From Mesorhizobium sp. AR07 (lineage in GTDB: Bacteria; Pseudomonadota; Alphaproteobacteria; Rhizobiales; Rhizobiaceae), in the NCBI RefSeq assembly GCF_024746815.1, contig NZ_CP080525.1:1922001-1986000 (forward strand): a stretch of DNA of 64,000 nucleotides, written 5' to 3'. Below are positions 60,125-64,000 of this stretch, piece by piece. The position numbers and the translations under genes are program-made. Below the pieces are notes generated by a model. The model saw only the letters and a list, made by a program, of their open reading frames with translations, made no database searches and was not told where the DNA came from. Numbering within the stretch: the stretch's first letter is position 1; the number at the start of each line of letters is the position of its first letter.

Positions 60125-60853
60125 ATGCAGGTACAATCCCATATCCTTGTCGTCGACGACGACCGCGAGATCAGGACGCTGCTCCAGCGCTATCTCGATG
60201 GCCAGGGGTTTCGCGTTTCGGTGGCGGCGGACCGGCGCGAGTGCGAGCAGAAGCTCGGCGCCGGCCAGTTCGACCTGCTGGTGCTCGACGTCATGCTGCC
60301 CGACGGCTTCGGCCTCGACATCTGCCGCAGCCTGCGTGACCGCAAACCGCACATTCCGGTCATCCTGCTGACGGCGCTGAAGGAGGATGTCGACCGCATC
60401 ATCGGTCTGGAACTCGGCGCCGACGACTATCTCGGCAAGCCGTTCAACCCGCGCGAACTGACCGCCCGCATCCGCGCCGTGCTCAGGCGCTCGGCACCGG
60501 AGGAAGCAGCACCGCCGCCGCGCGCCCGCTCCTACTTTTTCGCCAGCTACAGGCTGGAACCCGACACCCGCAAGGTGACGGACGCGCTAGGCGCGCTCAT
60601 CGATCTCACCGGCGCCGAATTCGATCTGTTGCAGGTGTTCCTCGACCGTCCCGGCCGGCTCTTGTCGCGCGACCAGCTGCTCGATCTGACGCAAGGCCGC
60701 GAGCGCGACCCGCTCGACCGTTCCGTCGACGTGCTGATGAGCCGGCTGCGCCGCAAATTTGGCGAGACCAGCGAAGGGCCGCTGTTCAAGACTGTGCGCA
60801 ATGGCGGCTACCAGTTCACTGCCCGCGTCGAAGCGGCGGAGACCGAGGCATGA
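60125..60853 (+). CDS. OmpR-family response regulator
   Basis: The 242-residue regulator has a receiver domain with the acidic pair at 11-12, phosphoacceptor Asp55 in LLVLDVMLPDG, Thr83 and Lys105 in YLGKPF. A C-terminal winged helix ends in RSVDVLMSRLRRKFGE...VRNGGYQF. It is coupled to the histidine kinase gene by an ATGA overlap. The AdeR/RstA-like order with a Spy-like gene and an RND pump nearby suggests it responds to envelope stress or toxic compounds and may control those genes. Confidence 0.95.
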   Translation: MQVQSHILVVDDDREIRTLLQRYLDGQGFRVSVAADRRECEQKLGAGQFDLLVLDVMLPDGFGLDICRSLRDRKPHIPVILLTALKEDVDRIIGLELGADDYLGKPFNPRELTARIRAVLRRSAPEEAAPPPRARSYFFASYRLEPDTRKVTDALGALIDLTGAEFDLLQVFLDRPGRLLSRDQLLDLTQGRERDPLDRSVDVLMSRLRRKFGETSEGPLFKTVRNGGYQFTARVEAAETEA

Positions 60854-62091
60854 ACTCGTTACGCCGGCGGCTCATCCTGTTGCTGGTCGCTTCGATCGTC
60901 GGTGTCGTCGGCCTGGCGACGGTCGCCGTCATCAGCGTCCGGGGCGGCGGACCGCCGCCGGAATTGACCGTGCCCTGGATTGCCCAGCAGATGGAACTCG
61001 TGGTGCGGCTGCTGCCCGGTCCGATTCCGGACGTTCTGCGGGTTCAACTCGGCGACCATGCGGCTGGCGGCAAGGTGGACCGGGCGGAAACGGCGATGCT
61101 CAACGACATCCTGCGTCGCCGCGGCCTCGACCTCCTGGCCATCGTCAGCGACAAGGCGGACGAACCCGGCCAGCTTGCATCGGTGCGCCTGCCCGACAAT
61201 CGCTGGGCGATCATGGAAGTCCCCCACATCACGCCGCCAAGGCGCGAGTGGCTGGTCCTGGCCGGCTGGATCTCACTGATCGTGGCCGGCGCCACGGCCG
61301 TCTCGGTCTATTTCACCGCCGTGCTGATCCGGCCGCTCGAGATGCTTGAGGCCGCCGTCTCCAAGATCGGATCGGATGGCATGCTGGCGGCGGTGCCGGA
61401 AGTGGGTTCGGCCGAGGTCAAGGCGACCGCGCATGCGCTGAACCAGCTCTCGTCCCGGCTGAAGACAGCCATGGAGAGCCGCATGCGCCTCGTCGCCGCC
61501 GCCGGCCACGACCTGCGCACGCCAATGACGCGCATGCGGCTGCGCGCCGAGTTCCTCGATGACGAGCGCGACAAATGGCTTCACGATCTCGATGAGCTCG
61601 ACCGCATCGCCGACAGCGCCATCCGCCTGGTGCGCGAAGAGGTGAACCAGGATGCCGTCGAACCGGTCGACCTGCAAAGAATGGTGCGCGACATCGAAGC
61701 CGAGATGGTCTCGCTCGGCCGTGCCGTATCGATCGGGCATCTGGATGCGGTTTCGGTGCAAGCCGGCGCGCTCGGCCTGCGCCGGGCCTTGCGCAACCTG
61801 ATCGTCAACGCCGCCACCCATGGCAAGGCGTGCCGCGTCGACCTTGCCGTGGCCGACAATCGCGCCGTGCTGACCATCTCCGACCACGGACCCGGTATTC
61901 CGCCGGACCTGCTGAACAAGGCGTTCGAGCCCTTCTTCCGCGTCGACCCCGGCCGCCTGCAATCCATCCCGGGCGCTGGTCTGGGCTTGGCCATCGCCAA
62001 GGAAATCATCGAGCGCTACGGCGGCAGCGTGACGCTGGAAAACCGCAAGGGCGGCGGGCTTGAACAGACGGTGGTGTTTGAGGCTGCGTGA
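60850..62091 (+). CDS. membrane sensor histidine kinase
   Basis: The 413-residue kinase has two membrane segments (about 7-30 and 137-160) that enclose a periplasmic sensor region of about 105 residues. A HAMP domain follows, then the H-box with His220 in AAAGHDLRTPMTRM and an ATPase domain with NLIVNAATHG, DHGPGIPP and GAGLGLAIAKEI. It is the partner of the OmpR-type regulator, with overlapping genes. The periplasmic signal is not known; envelope stress fits the neighbours. Confidence 0.95.
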   Translation: MNSLRRRLILLLVASIVGVVGLATVAVISVRGGGPPPELTVPWIAQQMELVVRLLPGPIPDVLRVQLGDHAAGGKVDRAETAMLNDILRRRGLDLLAIVSDKADEPGQLASVRLPDNRWAIMEVPHITPPRREWLVLAGWISLIVAGATAVSVYFTAVLIRPLEMLEAAVSKIGSDGMLAAVPEVGSAEVKATAHALNQLSSRLKTAMESRMRLVAAAGHDLRTPMTRMRLRAEFLDDERDKWLHDLDELDRIADSAIRLVREEVNQDAVEPVDLQRMVRDIEAEMVSLGRAVSIGHLDAVSVQAGALGLRRALRNLIVNAATHGKACRVDLAVADNRAVLTISDHGPGIPPDLLNKAFEPFFRVDPGRLQSIPGAGLGLAIAKEIIERYGGSVTLENRKGGGLEQTVVFEAA

Positions 62092-62096
62092 TGGGG

Positions 62097-62404
62097 CTCC
62101 CCACCTCCCCCTTGTGGGGAGGTCGAACCGCAGGTTCGGGTGGGGGTGCTTGGCGCCGACCCCGCAGAACGTGGTTCCTCGCCCCGCAAAGCGGGGAGAG
62201 GTGGCTCGGCGAAGCCGAGACGGAGAGGGGGAACGGCGCGGCTTATAATGATTCAGAGGGAAGCCCGCCAGCGTCGCAGGGCCCCTCTCCGGCCGCTACG
62301 CGGCCACCTCTCCCCCATTTCATGGGGGCGAGGAAACCCTTATCCTGTTGGGGGTCGGCGCCGACCCCCACCCCGCTGCCCCGCAGCGACCCTCCCCACA
62401 AGGA
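62097..62404. repeat. GC-rich hairpin repeat modules, set 2
   Basis: The region holds CTCCCCCTTGTGGGGAG with CGAACCGCAGGTTCG (62103-62138), GGCTCGGCGAAGCCGAG (about 62212-62228), GGCCGCTACGCGGCC (about 62291-62306) and a final palindrome near 62390. The modules match those at 35920-36150, in another order. It fills the convergent space between the kinase and minE and holds no gene. Confidence 0.8.
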
Positions 62405-62419
62405 GGAGGGTAAAAAAAT

Positions 62420-62692
62420 TCAGCCCGCCATCGCCAGCGGCACCGCGCTCTTGTTGGGGATCTGGATGTCGATTTCCAGTGTCGACATGGTTTCGCCGCG
62501 GTCCATCGAGACCTGCAGGTAATCCTGGTCGATCTGCACGTGTTTGGCGATGACGGCCATGATCTCCTCGCGCAGGATGGAGACGAGGTCGGGCTGGCTG
62601 CGGTTGCGGCGCTCATAGGCGAGCAGCACTTGCAGCCGCTCGCGCGCCACCGGCGCGCTGGAGCGCCGCTTGAAAATGTCGAGCAGGTTCAT
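62420..62692 (-). CDS. minE: cell division topological specificity factor MinE
   Basis: The 90-residue MinE has the N-terminal amphipathic/membrane and MinD-activating region (NLLDIFKRR, then [17 protein letters not shown]) and a C-terminal dimerisation domain ([26 protein letters not shown]). It stimulates MinD ATPase and sets the oscillation that keeps the division ring at midcell. Its start overlaps the MinD stop by four bases. Length equals that of E. coli MinE (88) plus two. Confidence 0.97.
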   Translation of the reverse strand: MNLLDIFKRRSSAPVARERLQVLLAYERRNRSQPDLVSILREEIMAVIAKHVQIDQDYLQVSMDRGETMSTLEIDIQIPNKSAVPLAMAG

Positions 62693-63504
62693 GCCGCCCT
62701 CCTTCCCAGAAGCCGGTCGAGAAAACCCTTGCGCTCGAACGGCACGACGACCGGCAGCTCTTCGCCTTCGAGCCGCCTGGCGGCGTCGAGATAGGCGCGT
62801 GCCGCGGCATTGAGCGGTTCCGACAGCGTCACCGGCGAACCGAGGTTGGAAGCCCTCAGCACATCCTGGCTCTCGGGAATGATGCCGAGCAGCGGCGTCG
62901 ACAGGATTTCCAGCACGTCGTCGATGGAGAGCATTTCGCCGCGCGCGGCGCGCGCCGCGTCGTAGCGCGTGACCAGCACATGCTTGGCGATCTGCTCGCC
63001 CTGCTCTGCCCGCAGCGTGCGGGCATCGAGCAGGCCGATGATGCGATCGGAATCGCGCACCGAGCTGACTTCCGGATTGGTGACGATGACCGCCTCGTCG
63101 GCAAAGCGCATGGCAAGCTGCGCGCCGCGCTCGATGCCGGCCGGGCTGTCGCAGAAGACATAGTCGAACACCGAGCGCAGCTTGTCGATGACTTCGCCGA
63201 CACCCTCTTCGGTCAGCGCATCCTTGTCGCGCGTCTGCGAGGCCGGCAGCAGGAACAGCGTCTCCACCCGCTTGTCGCGGATCAGCGCTTGCGACAGTTT
63301 CGCCGAGCCCTGGATGACATTGACGAGGTCGAACACCACGCGCCGCTCGGCGCCCATGATCAGGTCCAGGTTGCGCAGGCCGACATCGAAGTCGACGAGC
63401 GCCACCTTCTTGCCGGTCTTGGCGACCGCGGCACCAAGGGCCGCCGTCGAGGTCGTCTTGCCGACGCCCCCCTTGCCCGAGGTGACCACCACTACCTTGC
63501 CCAT
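62689..63504 (-). CDS. minD: septum site-determining ATPase MinD
   Basis: The 271-residue ATPase has the deviant Walker [10 protein letters not shown] at 9-17, switch motifs [14 protein letters not shown] and DSPAGIE, and a C-terminal amphipathic membrane-targeting helix ([15 protein letters not shown]). GGAGG precedes the ATG at 63504; the longer frame enters the minC-minD spacer. It recruits MinC to the membrane and is released by MinE. It is the middle gene of a minCDE operon read on the minus strand. Confidence 0.98.
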   Translation of the reverse strand: MGKVVVVTSGKGGVGKTTSTAALGAAVAKTGKKVALVDFDVGLRNLDLIMGAERRVVFDLVNVIQGSAKLSQALIRDKRVETLFLLPASQTRDKDALTEEGVGEVIDKLRSVFDYVFCDSPAGIERGAQLAMRFADEAVIVTNPEVSSVRDSDRIIGLLDARTLRAEQGEQIAKHVLVTRYDAARAARGEMLSIDDVLEILSTPLLGIIPESQDVLRASNLGSPVTLSEPLNAAARAYLDAARRLEGEELPVVVPFERKGFLDRLLGRRAA

Positions 63505-63553
63505 CAAAATGCCTCCGTTGTTGTTGTTTTGTTGGTCGAGCGGCCCTGTCAGC

Positions 63554-63591
63554 CGCCCAATATCAGTCCAAACGCCCAATATCAGTCCAAA
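63554..63591. repeat. perfect 19-bp tandem duplication in the minC-minD spacer
   Basis: The unit CGCCCAATATCAGTCCAAA occurs twice in direct contact (63554-63572, 63573-63591), just after the minC stop. It could be a simple duplication; a regulatory role is not shown. Confidence 0.85.
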
Positions 63592-63597
63592 CGAATG

Positions 63598-64000
63598 TCA
63601 GTTGAGCGGCTCGACACGCAGAGCGTCTCCGTCGAGAAACGCCTGAATTGGCTTGCCGCGCGAAACACCTTCCATCTCCTCAGCGGTGACGTACCAGCCG
63701 TCGACCGCCAAAAGCTCGGCCTCGTTGCGGCGGCAGAAGATGCGCGCGCCTTTGTTGCCGAGCGCGCCCGCCGAAGCGCGCCCGCGCAGCGTGCCGTAGA
63801 CATGGATCGAGCCTGCCGCAATGATCTCCGACCCGGAAGCGACCGAACCCAGCACGATGACATCGCCATGCGGATGCACGATCGCCTGGCCGGAACGGAT
63901 CGGCGACTTGATCATCAGCGTGCCCGAAGCTTCGTGCCCAACTTGCGGCTCGCTTTCGCCGGCCTTGCTTGCGCCAACCTTGCCCGCGCGGCCCTCAGGC
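63598..64000 (-). CDS. minC: septum inhibitor MinC, C-terminal part (5' end outside window)
   Basis: The visible 133 codons encode the C-terminal beta-helix domain of Min[38 protein letters not shown] in outline, with [14 protein letters not shown] as the diagnostic MinD-binding region. The reading frame continues to the right edge without a start (residues [19 protein letters not shown] precede the domain), so the N-terminal FtsZ-inhibiting domain lies beyond. It is the first gene of the minCDE operon. Confidence 0.95.
   Translation of the reverse strand, partial: PEGRAGKVGASKAGESEPQVGHEASGTLMIKSPIRSGQAIVHPHGDVIVLGSVASGSEIIAAGSIHVYGTLRGRASAGALGNKGARIFCRRNEAELLAVDGWYVTAEEMEGVSRGKPIQAFLDGDALRVEPLN

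Overview
The window is GC-rich chromosomal DNA of an alphaproteobacterium of the Hyphomicrobiales, most likely Mesorhizobium or a close relative. Supporting signs are the minCDE operon, many xylose/ribose-type sugar ABC transporters with polyol dehydrogenases, an alphaproteobacterial LexA box (GTTC-N7-GTTC), an ECF41 sigma factor unit, and several families of hairpin-forming intergenic repeats of the rhizobial kind. I found no tRNA, rRNA, CRISPR array, insertion sequence or phage gene. Genus and family assignments come from reading the sequence, not from a database search.

Layout. (1) 1-5807: a cut-off esterase, an NmrA-like oxidoreductase, a RibD-like reductase facing its probable HxlR repressor, SOS-controlled dinB and a double cupin. 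(2) 5955-12859, all minus strand: a probable polyol unit of AraC regulator, binding protein, single-domain ATPase, permease, ribitol-dehydrogenase-like SDR and FGGY pentulose kinase. The simplest reading is uptake of a pentitol, oxidation to a pentulose and phosphorylation. (3) 13459-17296: a PuuP-like putrescine/amino acid permease, a LuxR-type regulator and an amidase. (4) 17326-28474: a second sugar locus with a Gfo/Idh/MocA oxidoreductase, RpiR regulator, SDR, mannitol-dehydrogenase-family enzyme, TIM-barrel isomerase/epimerase, and an ABC importer with one binding protein, a two-domain ATPase and two different permeases. Hairpin repeats of about 160 bp sit between its genes. (5) 28717-37916: mostly small or poorly known genes, including an exported protein, an orphan HerA-like ATPase, an aldo/keto reductase, a beta-propeller, a large regulator facing a DUF899 gene, and a zinc-free alcohol dehydrogenase.

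(6) 38102-46381: an ECF41 sigma factor with its AhpD-like partner behind a clear ECF41-type promoter, a TetR gene with a 20-bp palindromic operator, a PaoABC-type molybdenum aldehyde oxidoreductase, and a slipin/NfeD membrane pair. (7) 46612-52687: an AraC-type regulator and a 1564-residue autotransporter with a repeat passenger. The pair is flanked by two copies of a 92-bp sequence that look like remnants of an EamA-type transporter gene. (8) 52944-62091: a HisKA_2 histidine kinase, then an RND efflux pump (adaptor and inner-membrane pump) whose outer-membrane channel gene survives only as a C-terminal stub, preceded by three short ORFs; a Spy/CpxP-like protein and an OmpR-type two-component system face away from it. 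(9) 62420-64000: minE, minD and the 3' part of minC.

The most informative observations are the structured repeat families with compensatory base changes, the lost outer-membrane channel, the chain of tiny ORFs before the efflux adaptor, the ECF41 promoter, and the remnant-flanked autotransporter.
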